64,000 nt of DNA from Kribbella sp. VKM Ac-2568. GTDB taxonomy: Bacteria; Actinomycetota; Actinomycetes; Propionibacteriales; Kribbellaceae. Location: positions 372,001 through 436,000 of the forward strand of contig NZ_SLVF01000007.1 of assembly GCF_004345365.1 (NCBI RefSeq). Reading direction: 5' to 3'. The notes beneath the pieces were generated by a model that was not told where the DNA came from, ran no database searches, and saw nothing but the letters and a program-made list of their open reading frames with translations. Positions 40,100-47,371 of this stretch are shown here, piece after piece. Every line of letters starts with the position of its first letter. Positions within the stretch are counted from its first letter, which is position 1. Both the position numbers and the translations under genes were made by a program.

Positions 40100-40127
40100 G
40101 ACTACCTGGACCGCCGCGAGCGCAGTA

Positions 40128-41249
40128 CTAGTTCTGCTCGGCGGCCGTCTGGCCCGTGCGGCGCCAGCGGATGCCGGCCTCGATGAACTCGTCGATCTCG
40201 CCGTCGAAGACCCCGCTGGTGTTGCCCGACTCGTACAGCGTGCGCAGGTCCTTGACCATCTGGTACGGGTGCAGCACGTAGGAGCGCATCTGGTCGCCCC
40301 ACGAGCCCTGGACGTCACCGCGCAGCGCGTCGATCTCGGCCCGCTCCTCGGCCTTCTTCAGCGCGAGCAGCTTCGCCTTCAGGATCACCATCGCGCTGGC
40401 CTTGTTCTGCAGCTGCGACTTCTCGTTCTGGCAGGAAACCACCGTGCCGGTCGGGATGTGGGTGATCCGGACCGCCGAGTCGGTGGTGTTGACGCTCTGA
40501 CCACCCGGGCCGGACGACCGGTACACGTCGATCCGCAGCTCTTCCTCGGGCACGTCGATCTCGTCGGTCTGCTCGAGCACCGGGACCACCTCGACCGCGG
40601 CGAACGAGGTCTGCCGGCGGCCCTGGTTGTCGAACGGCGAGATCCGGACGAGCCGGTGCGTGCCCGACTCGACGCTCAGCGTGCCGTAGGCGTACGGCGC
40701 CTTGACGCCGAAGGTGGTCGACTTGAGCCCGGCCTCTTCCGCGTACGACGTGTCGTACACCTCGGTGGCGTAGCCGTGCCGCTCCGCCCAGCGCAGGTAC
40801 ATCCGCTGCAGCATCTCGGCGAAGTCCGCGGCGTCGACACCACCCGCGCCGGACCGGATCGTCACCAGCGCCTCGCGCTCGTCGTACTCGCCGGACAGCA
40901 GGGTGCGGACCTCGAGCGACTGGACCAGCTTGGTCAGCGCGCCGATCTCCTTCTCCGCCTCGGCCAGCGTGTCCGCGTCGTTCTCCTCGCGACCCATCTC
41001 CATCAGCACGCCGAGGTCGTCGATCCGGCTGCGCAGCTTGGTGACCCGCTCCAGGTCGGCCTGCAGGCTGGACAGCCGGGACGTCACCTTCTGCGCGTTC
41101 GCCTGGTCGTCCCACAGGTCGGGCGCGGCCACCTGCTCGCCGAGGTCGGCGATCTCTCGGCGCATGCCCTCCAGATCGAGCACTTTCTCGATCGAGGTCA
41201 GGGTTGCGTCGAGTTGCTTCAGGTCAGCGTCGAAATCAGGTCCAGCCAC
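40128..41249 (-). CDS. prfB: Peptide chain release factor 2
   Basis: RF2 recognises UGA and UAA and triggers peptide release. The 373 residues contain the specificity loop RISPFDNQGRRQTSF (the SPF tripeptide of RF2) and the catalytic GGQ in SSGPGGQSVNTTDSAVR. The programmed frameshift with in-frame UGA seen in many bacteria near codon 25 is absent, as is normal for actinobacteria. GTG 41249 (VAGPDFDADL) is chosen; TTG 41255 is two codons earlier. It lies about 23 kb upstream of ftsE, although the two genes are neighbours in many actinobacteria. The 5' region is bordered by the palindromic element at 41272. Confidence 0.97.
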   Translation of the reverse strand: MAGPDFDADLKQLDATLTSIEKVLDLEGMRREIADLGEQVAAPDLWDDQANAQKVTSRLSSLQADLERVTKLRSRIDDLGVLMEMGREENDADTLAEAEKEIGALTKLVQSLEVRTLLSGEYDEREALVTIRSGAGGVDAADFAEMLQRMYLRWAERHGYATEVYDTSYAEEAGLKSTTFGVKAPYAYGTLSVESGTHRLVRISPFDNQGRRQTSFAAVEVVPVLEQTDEIDVPEEELRIDVYRSSGPGGQSVNTTDSAVRITHIPTGTVVSCQNEKSQLQNKASAMVILKAKLLALKKAEERAEIDALRGDVQGSWGDQMRSYVLHPYQMVKDLRTLYESGNTSGVFDGEIDEFIEAGIRWRRTGQTAAEQN

Positions 41250-41271
41250 AACCAAGCAGCGTACCCGCTCC

Positions 41272-41434
41272 GTGCCCCACGCCGGGAATCAGTGCGTTGG
41301 CTCCGGTGTCCAGGTGGGTGCATCGCAAGGCGGAGTGAAGGGCTCGATGCTTTTCCATCGTGCCCTTTGCTCCAACGCCGCGAGGTGCCCGGCTGGGCGC
41401 CGGAGACGACGTGCTGATTCCCGGCGTGGGGCAC
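41272..41434. repeat. 163-bp palindromic element (MITE- or hairpin-like)
   Basis: The left arm 41272-41349 and right arm 41356-41434 are imperfect inverted copies along their whole length around a six-base loop CTTTTC. The outer ends are almost exact (GTGCCCCACGCCGGGAATCA and its complement), the inner ends match at 15 of 18 positions (GGAGTGAAGGGCTCGATG against CATCGTGCCCTTTGCTCC), and the middle differs mainly by compensating changes. A third copy of the outer end, CCCCACGCCGGGAATTCAG, lies at 41438-41456. A 14-bp direct repeat CCTCAGGCCGGCGC occurs at 41459 and 41487, the second inside the TetR 3' end. No credible gene lies inside; both strands read similarly, as a palindrome must. Confidence 0.85.
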
Positions 41435-41487
41435 TGGCCCCACGCCGGGAATTCAGCGCCTCAGGCCGGCGCCAGGGACTCGGCACC

Positions 41488-42123
41488 TCAGGCCGGCGCG
41501 CTGGGGGTCAGGCCGTGGTGCAGGACCTCGAAGACAGTGTTGACAGCTTCTTCGAGCGCACCATCGGCGTGGGCCACCTGGACTCCTGAGGGGCGGTCGG
41601 GCACGAAGCGGGCGAACTCCGCCTCCAGCACCTTCTGAGCGGCCGCGTACTGAGCGGCGATGAGCCGCGCCATTAGCGGTCGAAGCTGATCATCGCGTTC
41701 CAGTAGGGCCGCGGCCATCAACTCCTCCATCTCCTCCGCGTTCTTCCGCCGCCGGGCGAGCAACGCCGGGCTCTCCTCGATCGTGCGGGTGAACGATGCC
41801 CACGTCGCCAGGTGCCCCGATTGCAACCGCTCGCGGATCTGCCTCTGATAGTGCTGCTTCAGCGCCTCGACGACGTCGTCTCCGGGCGCGGTCTGCTGGA
41901 TCGCCTCAGCCGGTCCGGTCCACCAGCCGGTCTGGTCGAAGAACAGGTCTTCCTTGGTCGGGAAGTGGTTGAACACCGTCTGCACTGCGACATCGGCCGC
42001 CTTGGCGACCTCGGCCACCGTGACCGCGTCGAACCCGCGCTCGATGAACAGACCGGTCGCCACGTCCGAGATGGCCTGCCGCGTCTGCTTCTTCTTCCGC
42101 TCCCGCCGCCCCTCGCTCTGCAT
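41488..42123 (-). CDS. TetR-family transcriptional regulator
   Basis: A 211-residue repressor. The DNA-binding part is RKKKQTRQAISDVATGLFIE, RGFDAVTVAEVAKAADVAVQ, TVFNHFPTKEDLFF; the rest is a helical ligand domain. It is divergent from the NmrA-like gene at 42193; a perfect palindrome at 42164-42176 lies between and is the likely operator. ATG 42123 preferred over the GTG two codons earlier. The last codons lie in sequence duplicated at 41459-41472, so the palindromic element may have disturbed this end. Confidence 0.9.
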   Translation of the reverse strand: MQSEGRRERKKKQTRQAISDVATGLFIERGFDAVTVAEVAKAADVAVQTVFNHFPTKEDLFFDQTGWWTGPAEAIQQTAPGDDVVEALKQHYQRQIRERLQSGHLATWASFTRTIEESPALLARRRKNAEEMEELMAAALLERDDQLRPLMARLIAAQYAAAQKVLEAEFARFVPDRPSGVQVAHADGALEEAVNTVFEVLHHGLTPSAPA

Positions 42124-42163
42124 GGACACACTCTAGATCGCCATGCTTTACTTCCTCCATTCT

Positions 42164-42176
42164 TGTAGTCACTACA
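42164..42176. promoter_or_regulatory. TetR operator between TetR and NmrA-like genes
   Basis: TGTAGT-C-ACTACA is a perfect odd palindrome, 17 bases before the NmrA-like start and about 40 before the TetR start. One site could repress both directions. Confidence 0.65.
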
Positions 42177-42192
42177 TTTTTGGAGCTAGTCC

Positions 42193-43041
42193 ATGACAAT
42201 CCTCATCACCGGTGGTCGCGGCAAGATCGCCCGTGCAGTCCGCGCCGGCCTGGTGTCCAGCGGTCGCGAGGTCCGCGTCGCCAGCCGCGAACCCGACCTC
42301 CCGGGCACCGTCGCCCTCGACTCCGCCTCTGGCTCGTCCTGGTCCACCGCCCTGAAGGACATCTCCCAGGTCTTCCTGTACTCCGATCCGTCGACCGCGG
42401 GGTTGTTCGTCGAAGCGGCCGAGGCGGCTGGGGTGAAGCAGGTGGTGCTGCTGTCGTCGATGTCGTCCCAGGCCGGCAACGAGGTCGCCGCGGCCGGATC
42501 CGAGCTCGGCGGCCGAGCGGGTGATCCGCACTTAGTGGTCGAGCGGTTGATCCTCGGCGGCGCGTTCGCGAGCACCCGACTGCAACCCGGCACCTTCATG
42601 ACGAACGCGATCTACTGGTCGCACCAGGTCCGCGCCACCGGCCAGATCCGGCTGCCGTACCTCGATGCCGAGGAAGCGCCCATCCACGAGCAGGACATCG
42701 CGGACGTGGCGATCAGGGTGCTCCTGGACGGCCCGGGGGCCGAGCACGACGGCCGCGGCTATCCGATGACCGGGCCCGAGTCGATGACCCGACGTCGTCA
42801 GATCGACCTGATCACCGAGCTCACCGGCGTACCGATCGAGCAGGTCGAGCTGACCCCGGCCCAGGCTCGCGAGGAGATGGCGGCGACCATGCGCAATCCC
42901 GCGCAGCTCGAGTCCCTGATGTCCTACTGGGCCTCCCGCGTCGGCACACCGCATCCGGTCGAGCACACCGTCGAACGGCTGACCGGCCACGCCGGCCGCA
43001 CGTTCGAGCAGTGGCTGAAGGACAACCCGACTGTCTTCTAG
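42193..43041 (+). CDS. NmrA-like NAD(P)-binding protein (atypical SDR)
   Basis: A 282-residue Rossmann protein of the NmrA/HSCARG or quinone-reductase 2 type. The dinucleotide motif is TILITGGRGKIARAV at the N-terminus; later parts are ALKDISQVFLYSDPSTAGLF, LQPGTFMTNAIYWSHQVRAT and the C-terminal helical lid (LTGHAGRTFEQWLKDNPTVF). No catalytic Tyr-x3-Lys, so it may be a redox sensor or reductase. It is divergent from the TetR gene, presumably its repressor. The stop (TAG) shares bases with the stop of the convergent SDR gene. Confidence 0.85.
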   Translation: MTILITGGRGKIARAVRAGLVSSGREVRVASREPDLPGTVALDSASGSSWSTALKDISQVFLYSDPSTAGLFVEAAEAAGVKQVVLLSSMSSQAGNEVAAAGSELGGRAGDPHLVVERLILGGAFASTRLQPGTFMTNAIYWSHQVRATGQIRLPYLDAEEAPIHEQDIADVAIRVLLDGPGAEHDGRGYPMTGPESMTRRRQIDLITELTGVPIEQVELTPAQAREEMAATMRNPAQLESLMSYWASRVGTPHPVEHTVERLTGHAGRTFEQWLKDNPTVF

Positions 43042-43832
43042 GGAAGGATCGAGTCGATGTAGCCGCCGTCGACTCGTACTGCGCCGCCGGTGGTCGCGGA
43101 GGCCTGTTCCGAGCTGAGATAGACGACCATGTTGCCGATCTCGGCGGGCGCGATCAGCCGCTGGATCAATGAGTACGGGCGGTGCTCCTTCATGAACTGC
43201 GCCTGCGCCTCGTCCCAGGGCAGCTCGTCACCGACCAGTTCGTGGACGAAGTCCTCGACGCCCGGCGTGTGCGTCGGCCCGGCCATCACCGAGTTGACGG
43301 TCACCCCGGTCCCCGCCGCGGCCTTCGCACAGCCCCGCGTCACCGCCAGCAACGCGGTCTTCGTCATCCCGTAGTGCACCATCTCGAGCGGGGTCACCAC
43401 GGCCGAGTCGCTCGCGATGTTCATCACCCGCCCGAACCCGCGCTCCATCATCCCCGGCAGGTACATCCTGATCAGGCGGACCGCCGACAGCACGTTCACC
43501 TCGAAGTACCGGCGCCACTCGTCGTCGTCGATCTCCAGCACCGGCTTCGCGCCGAAGATGCCGAGGTTGTTCACCAGGATGTCCAGCTCGCCGACCTGCT
43601 CCTTGAGCTGCTCGGCACCCTCGGCCGACGCCAGGTCCGCGGCGATCGGGATCAGCTCGGCCCCGGGCACCTCCTTCCGGATCTCCTCGGCCGCCCGCTC
43701 GGTCTTGTCCTGGCTCCGGCCGTTCACGACGACGGACGCCCCGGACCGCGCGAGCTCGGTCGCGATCGCCTGCCCGATCCCCTGACTAGACCCCGAAACC
43801 AACGCCCGCCGACCCGCCAGATCGATATCCAT
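43038..43832 (-). CDS. Classical SDR-family oxidoreductase
   Basis: A 264-residue short-chain dehydrogenase. The coenzyme motif is VSGSSQGIGQAIA (12-24), the NNAG-equivalent is NNLG (88-91), and the catalytic residues are Ser141 or Ser143 with Tyr154 and Lys158 (HYGMTK). The C-terminus is VYLSSEQASATTGGAVRVDG, typical of 3-oxoacyl reductase-like SDRs. NADPH preference is likely from the Arg after the first glycine-rich loop (NGRSQDK). ATG 43832 was chosen because the fold begins there; an upstream frame to 43886 is open but unsupported. Substrate unknown. Confidence 0.9.
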   Translation of the reverse strand: MDIDLAGRRALVSGSSQGIGQAIATELARSGASVVVNGRSQDKTERAAEEIRKEVPGAELIPIAADLASAEGAEQLKEQVGELDILVNNLGIFGAKPVLEIDDDEWRRYFEVNVLSAVRLIRMYLPGMMERGFGRVMNIASDSAVVTPLEMVHYGMTKTALLAVTRGCAKAAAGTGVTVNSVMAGPTHTPGVEDFVHELVGDELPWDEAQAQFMKEHRPYSLIQRLIAPAEIGNMVVYLSSEQASATTGGAVRVDGGYIDSILP

Positions 43833-43893
43833 CACCCCATCGTGCCCGACAACCCACACAGCCCGAGGGCACACCCGCCCTGCCACGCGACCG

Positions 43894-44340
43894 TCAACGA
43901 ATTGGTACGACGGCCGCCGCGTCCGACGCGATCTCTGCCGAGCCTTGCCAGCCGGGTGGCTCGAACGGGAGGTCGACCGATGAGCTCAGCTGGACCGTCA
44001 CGGTGGTCCCGGTGACATCGGCAGACCAGTCCAGTCCGTCGAAACGGTTGCCTGCACCAACGGAATCCAGGTACTCCGCGGTGAGCCTGCGAGCTTCCTC
44101 CGGATCGATCTCCGCATTCCCACTCGCACCAGCCTGCGCATAGACAGCCGCCAACCCGTTGGCGGCGGAAAGCACCGCACCGTCAGCAGTCGCATCCAGA
44201 TCCCGCCGCACCAGAAACACCTTCGAGATGTCGGTCACCACCACGATCATCATCAAGATCACCGCAGCAAACCCAACAATCAAAACCGTCATCTGCCCCC
44301 GCTCCCCCCGCCGCCCTTTGAACGCCGTACCGGTCGTCAT
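43894..44340 (-). CDS. TadG/TadE-like pseudopilin (Tad pilus)
   Basis: A 148-residue protein with an N-terminal basic segment (GRRGERGQMT) and one membrane span (VLIVGFAAVILMMIVVVTDI), followed by a short extracytoplasmic domain. The order, a positively charged start then a hydrophobic helix with early Val/Ile, is that of TadG-like minor pilus components. It is the last gene of the Tad operon, overlapping the upstream TadE gene by four bases (ATGA). Its codon use is C-rich, as in neighbouring genes. Confidence 0.85.
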   Translation of the reverse strand: MTTGTAFKGRRGERGQMTVLIVGFAAVILMMIVVVTDISKVFLVRRDLDATADGAVLSAANGLAAVYAQAGASGNAEIDPEEARRLTAEYLDSVGAGNRFDGLDWSADVTGTTVTVQLSSSVDLPFEPPGWQGSAEIASDAAAVVPIR

Positions 44341-44825
44341 CCGTTGCCCTTGGCTTCTCGGTAGTCGCCGTAGGGCTCTGAGTGCGAGGCGCTGACATGG
44401 ACGGCCGGACGCTCTCCACCCAGCGCGTCCGGGATGAACGGCAACGGCACCTCGGCGTCCAGCTCAACCGTGACGGTGGAACCAGGCTCCAAACACGCCG
44501 GATTGCAGCTGATCTTCAACTGCCCTGGGCTCAACTCCACCCCTTGGTCCTTCATCGCGAGCCGCGCCGCCTCGAACGCACGAGTCCGCGCATCATCCTC
44601 CGAGAGCCCGGCCGGCACGATGACGAACGCCCGCCCAGCCGCCCGCGTCGCCGCCGTCGCCCCATACGAGGTCCGCTGCACGTCGAACACCCCGAGCATC
44701 ACGTACACAAGCGGCACCAACAGCAACAACGCCAACCAGGAGAACTCCACCACCGCATTCCCCTTCTCCTCCCGCCGGTACGGCGACATCCACAGCACCA
44801 CCAGGCCCGGAAGTCGGCAGCTCAT
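44337..44825 (-). CDS. TadE-like pseudopilin 2
   Basis: A 162-residue TadE protein. The conserved start KGNAVVEFSWLALLLLVPL is the typical G-x-x-x-V-E-F signature of TadE pseudopilins, cleaved by a prepilin-type peptidase. A short extracellular domain follows with two cysteines (ISCNPACLEPGS). Start ATG 44825 overlaps the end of the upstream TadE gene. Co-transcribed with the whole Tad operon. Confidence 0.88.
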   Translation of the reverse strand: MSCRLPGLVVLWMSPYRREEKGNAVVEFSWLALLLLVPLVYVMLGVFDVQRTSYGATAATRAAGRAFVIVPAGLSEDDARTRAFEAARLAMKDQGVELSPGQLKISCNPACLEPGSTVTVELDAEVPLPFIPDALGGERPAVHVSASHSEPYGDYREAKGNG

Positions 44826-45367
44826 TCGCCCGTCTCCTTGACGGCGTGCCCTTCGACGGTGAACTCCACGCCTGGCCCCCACAACCCGAGCGGCGGCATG
44901 TGCGCCTTCACGACGATCAGCACGCCCGGCTGCCCGTCAACGTCCGTCGTCTGCCCCTCGACCGACTCGATCAGTTCGTTGCGCACCACGCCGCTGACCA
45001 GTTCCCGCGTCCGCGCTTCCCCGTCCACCGGCTCACGATTCAGCACCGCCGCGTAGTGCGCGCCCTCCGACGCAGCCGCCGTGATCGTGTTCCGCACATA
45101 CAAGAACAACCCCACCTGCAGCACGCCAAGGAACAGCGGCACCACCAACATCGCCACCATCACAAACTCCACCACCGCCGACCCCCGCTCACCCCGTAGG
45201 CGGAGTGAGCCGATACCACGGGTGGACCGGCTGACTCGAAGAAAGCGCAGGAGCCGAGTGCTTCCCAGTGCGTGCAGAAGTCGGATGCCGGTGGGGACGC
45301 TGGTGGGCCGGCCATCCGATGGGACGCGGACGGGCCGGCTAAGCGCAGGGACCGGGACTGGAGTCAC
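44822..45367 (-). CDS. TadE-like pseudopilin 1
   Basis: A 181-residue TadE protein. The TadE signature RGERGSAVVEFVMVAMLVVP lies unusually far in (about residue 60), after an Arg/Ser/Leu-rich stretch; the real start could therefore be a GTG or ATG nearer the signature. The long start at 45367 is supported by its GTGA overlap with the upstream Flp gene. Later parts are an extracytoplasmic domain (AAASEGAHYAAVLNREPVDG). Confidence 0.82.
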   Translation of the reverse strand: MTPVPVPALSRPVRVPSDGRPTSVPTGIRLLHALGSTRLLRFLRVSRSTRGIGSLRLRGERGSAVVEFVMVAMLVVPLFLGVLQVGLFLYVRNTITAAASEGAHYAAVLNREPVDGEARTRELVSGVVRNELIESVEGQTTDVDGQPGVLIVVKAHMPPLGLWGPGVEFTVEGHAVKETGE

Positions 45368-45561
45368 TTGTTGGCTACGGAGTCCAGGGCTTTTTGGAGC
45401 ATTTCCTTGAGTTGGTCGGCGGCTAGACCCCAGATTGCTACTACCAGGCCGGCGGTCATCACGGTGATGAGGACCCAGCCGGGGACGTCGCCGCGCTCCT
45501 GGCGACTCGGCCGCGGCTTCATCACCAGAGTCAGGAACAGTCTGGTCAGCAACAGTGACAT
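45364..45561 (-). CDS. Flp-type major pilin candidate
   Basis: A 65-residue protein with a short N-terminus (MSLLLTRLFLTLVMKPRPSR), then RGDVPGWVLITVMTAGLVVA and a second hydrophobic stretch (IWGLAADQLKEMLQKALDSV). Small, with a prepilin-like Gly/Glu site (Q-E-R-G-D-V-P-G), it is the best candidate for the Flp pilin in this operon, although its sequence is atypical. ATG 45561 follows the TadC gene and the next gene start overlaps its stop. Confidence 0.65.
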   Translation of the reverse strand: MSLLLTRLFLTLVMKPRPSRQERGDVPGWVLITVMTAGLVVAIWGLAADQLKEMLQKALDSVANK

Positions 45562-45575
45562 GGCATCTCCTCAGT

Positions 45576-46514
45576 TCATCCGGCGATCAGCCGGATTCCG
45601 ACAGCACCCGGATAGAAGGCGAAGGCGATCGTCACCGGCAGCACGAGAAAGACCACCGGAACCATCATGGCTACTTCCCGGCGCGCGCCGGATTCGATCA
45701 GTTCCCGTCTGCTCGACTCACGGATGTCGCCCGCCTGCGCCCGCAGTACGTCGGCCAGTGGGGTCCCTCGCTCGAGAGCGACCGCGAGGCCGTCCGCAAA
45801 TCGGGTCAAGGCCAGCAGGCCGCTCCGGTCAGCCAGCGCGTCGAGAGCCCGCACCAACGGATCACCCGCACGGGTCTCCGAGAGCACCCGATGCAACTCG
45901 TCGGCCAACTCACCACGACACGAGCGAGCCACGCGATCGAGAGCTGCGGCGGGTCCTTCGCCCGCAGCGACGGAGAGCGCCAGGAGCTCTGCGACAGTAG
46001 GCAACTCGGCGAGCAGGCGACGTTCCCGACGCCGCACTTGGCTGGTCAGATAGGTGTCCCGCGACAGCACCCCCAGTACCGCGAGGATCCCGCAGAGGAC
46101 GAGTAGTCCGACCGGATTGCCGAGTCCGAGGGACAGGGCAACCAACGCGATGAGGAGTCCACCGCCGAAGCCGGCGGCGCCCCAGAGCAGCTGCTCGATC
46201 CGGAATTCCTCAACGGTACGGTCGATCCCGGCCCGGGCCAGTCGCCGCCGGATGGAGGTCGCTCCGCCCAGGATGCGCTCGAGGCGGACCGCGCCGGCGC
46301 GGAGCGACGGACCGAACAGCCGCAGGATCGCGTAGAAGGGCGAGCCCGAGTCGACCACGCCGAGGAAGACGTCCGAGCCGTCGATGTCCCGCAGGTACGG
46401 GCCGATGCGGTCGTCCACGGAGGGCTTCCGCAGGAACGGCAGCCGCCGCACGATCAGCAGCAGGCTCGCCCCGAACGTTGCCCCGAGCAACCCACCGACC
46501 AGGACCGGACTCAT
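45576..46514 (-). CDS. tadC: TadC-like type II/IV secretion F protein
   Basis: A 312-residue polytopic protein of the T2SSF family. An N-terminal span, then two close spans (QLLWGAAGFGGGLLIALVAL, GNPVGLLVLCGILAVLGVLS) and a terminal span (EVAMMVPVVFLVLPVTIAFA) surround the F domain (LPTVAELLALSVAAGEGPAA, LDALADRSGLLALTRFADGL). With TadB it forms the membrane platform of the pilus. It overlaps tadB by four bases. Confidence 0.9.
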   Translation of the reverse strand: MSPVLVGGLLGATFGASLLLIVRRLPFLRKPSVDDRIGPYLRDIDGSDVFLGVVDSGSPFYAILRLFGPSLRAGAVRLERILGGATSIRRRLARAGIDRTVEEFRIEQLLWGAAGFGGGLLIALVALSLGLGNPVGLLVLCGILAVLGVLSRDTYLTSQVRRRERRLLAELPTVAELLALSVAAGEGPAAALDRVARSCRGELADELHRVLSETRAGDPLVRALDALADRSGLLALTRFADGLAVALERGTPLADVLRAQAGDIRESSRRELIESGARREVAMMVPVVFLVLPVTIAFAFYPGAVGIRLIAG

Positions 46515-47371
46515 CGCAGCACCCGCTCGGGCTCAGGCAGTCGACCGATCCGCAGCATCACGCGGTAGGCGACGACGCAGACGACAGCGCCGATCCCGAT
46601 GATCAAGGCGCCGACCGGTGAGTTGTACCGCTGGATCACGTCACCCTGGAACGACAACATCGCCAGCACGAGCCAGGGAGCCGCCACCGCGACCCGCGCA
46701 CCGTTGACCGACCAGGACTGCCGCGACTCCAACTCGGACCGAGTGCGGGCATCGTCCCGCAGAAAGCTCGACAACGACCGCAGCAACCGGCCGAGGTCAC
46801 CGCCACCGACCTCGCGGGCGATCCGCAACGCCTCGATCACCCGGTCGCCGACGGGATCGGCCAGCCGCGCCTTCAGCCGATCCAGCGAATCCGCGAACCG
46901 GCCAGTCGACGCGTAGTCGGCCCCGAACCTCCTGAATGGCTCCCGCAACGGCAACGGCCCGCGCTCCCCGACCTGAGCAAGCGCCTCCGACAAGGACAGA
47001 CCGGCCCGTACTGCGGACGCGATGTTGTCCACCACATCCGGCCAAAGCTCCCGGAACTCGGCCAGCCTCCGGCGAGCGCGACTCTTGAGCAAGGCCACCG
47101 GCACGCCACCCGCCATGATCCCGAAGATCAACCCGATCGGCAGCGTCGCCGAGACGACGAACATCAGGACGAACGCCACGAAGCCCGTGATGAAGCAGGC
47201 ACCGATGAAGGCCGAAGGGGTCACGCCTTCGACTCCGGCGCTCGCGAGCAACTCTCGGCTCCGGCCGGTCAGGCGGCCTTCGGTGCGCGGCTTGGCGTCA
47301 GCGGGCGCGACGAAGGTCCAGATGATCAGCAGCAGGCCGATACCGAAGAAGAGGCCGAGAAGGAGTCCCAT
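46511..47371 (-). CDS. tadB: TadB-like pilus platform protein
   Basis: A 286-residue F-domain membrane protein. N-terminal span (LLLGLFFGIGLLLIIWTFVA), second span (ACFITGFVAFVLMFVVSATL), the F domain (RELWPDVVDNIASAVRAGLS, VIEALRIAREVGGGDLGRLL) and C-terminal spans. ATG 47371 overlaps the tadA stop (ATGA), so I reject the longer frame to 47764. Partner of TadC in the inner-membrane platform that TadA drives. Confidence 0.9.
   Translation of the reverse strand: MGLLLGLFFGIGLLLIIWTFVAPADAKPRTEGRLTGRSRELLASAGVEGVTPSAFIGACFITGFVAFVLMFVVSATLPIGLIFGIMAGGVPVALLKSRARRRLAEFRELWPDVVDNIASAVRAGLSLSEALAQVGERGPLPLREPFRRFGADYASTGRFADSLDRLKARLADPVGDRVIEALRIAREVGGGDLGRLLRSLSSFLRDDARTRSELESRQSWSVNGARVAVAAPWLVLAMLSFQGDVIQRYNSPVGALIIGIGAVVCVVAYRVMLRIGRLPEPERVLR

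Noticed and set aside
41219..41589. Several short frames (for example beginning MGPVPHAGNQ or reading VPHAGNQCVGSG) across the palindrome
   Set aside because: Both strands give near-identical peptides because the DNA is a palindrome; no ribosome sites or conserved start. Treated as a non-coding element.
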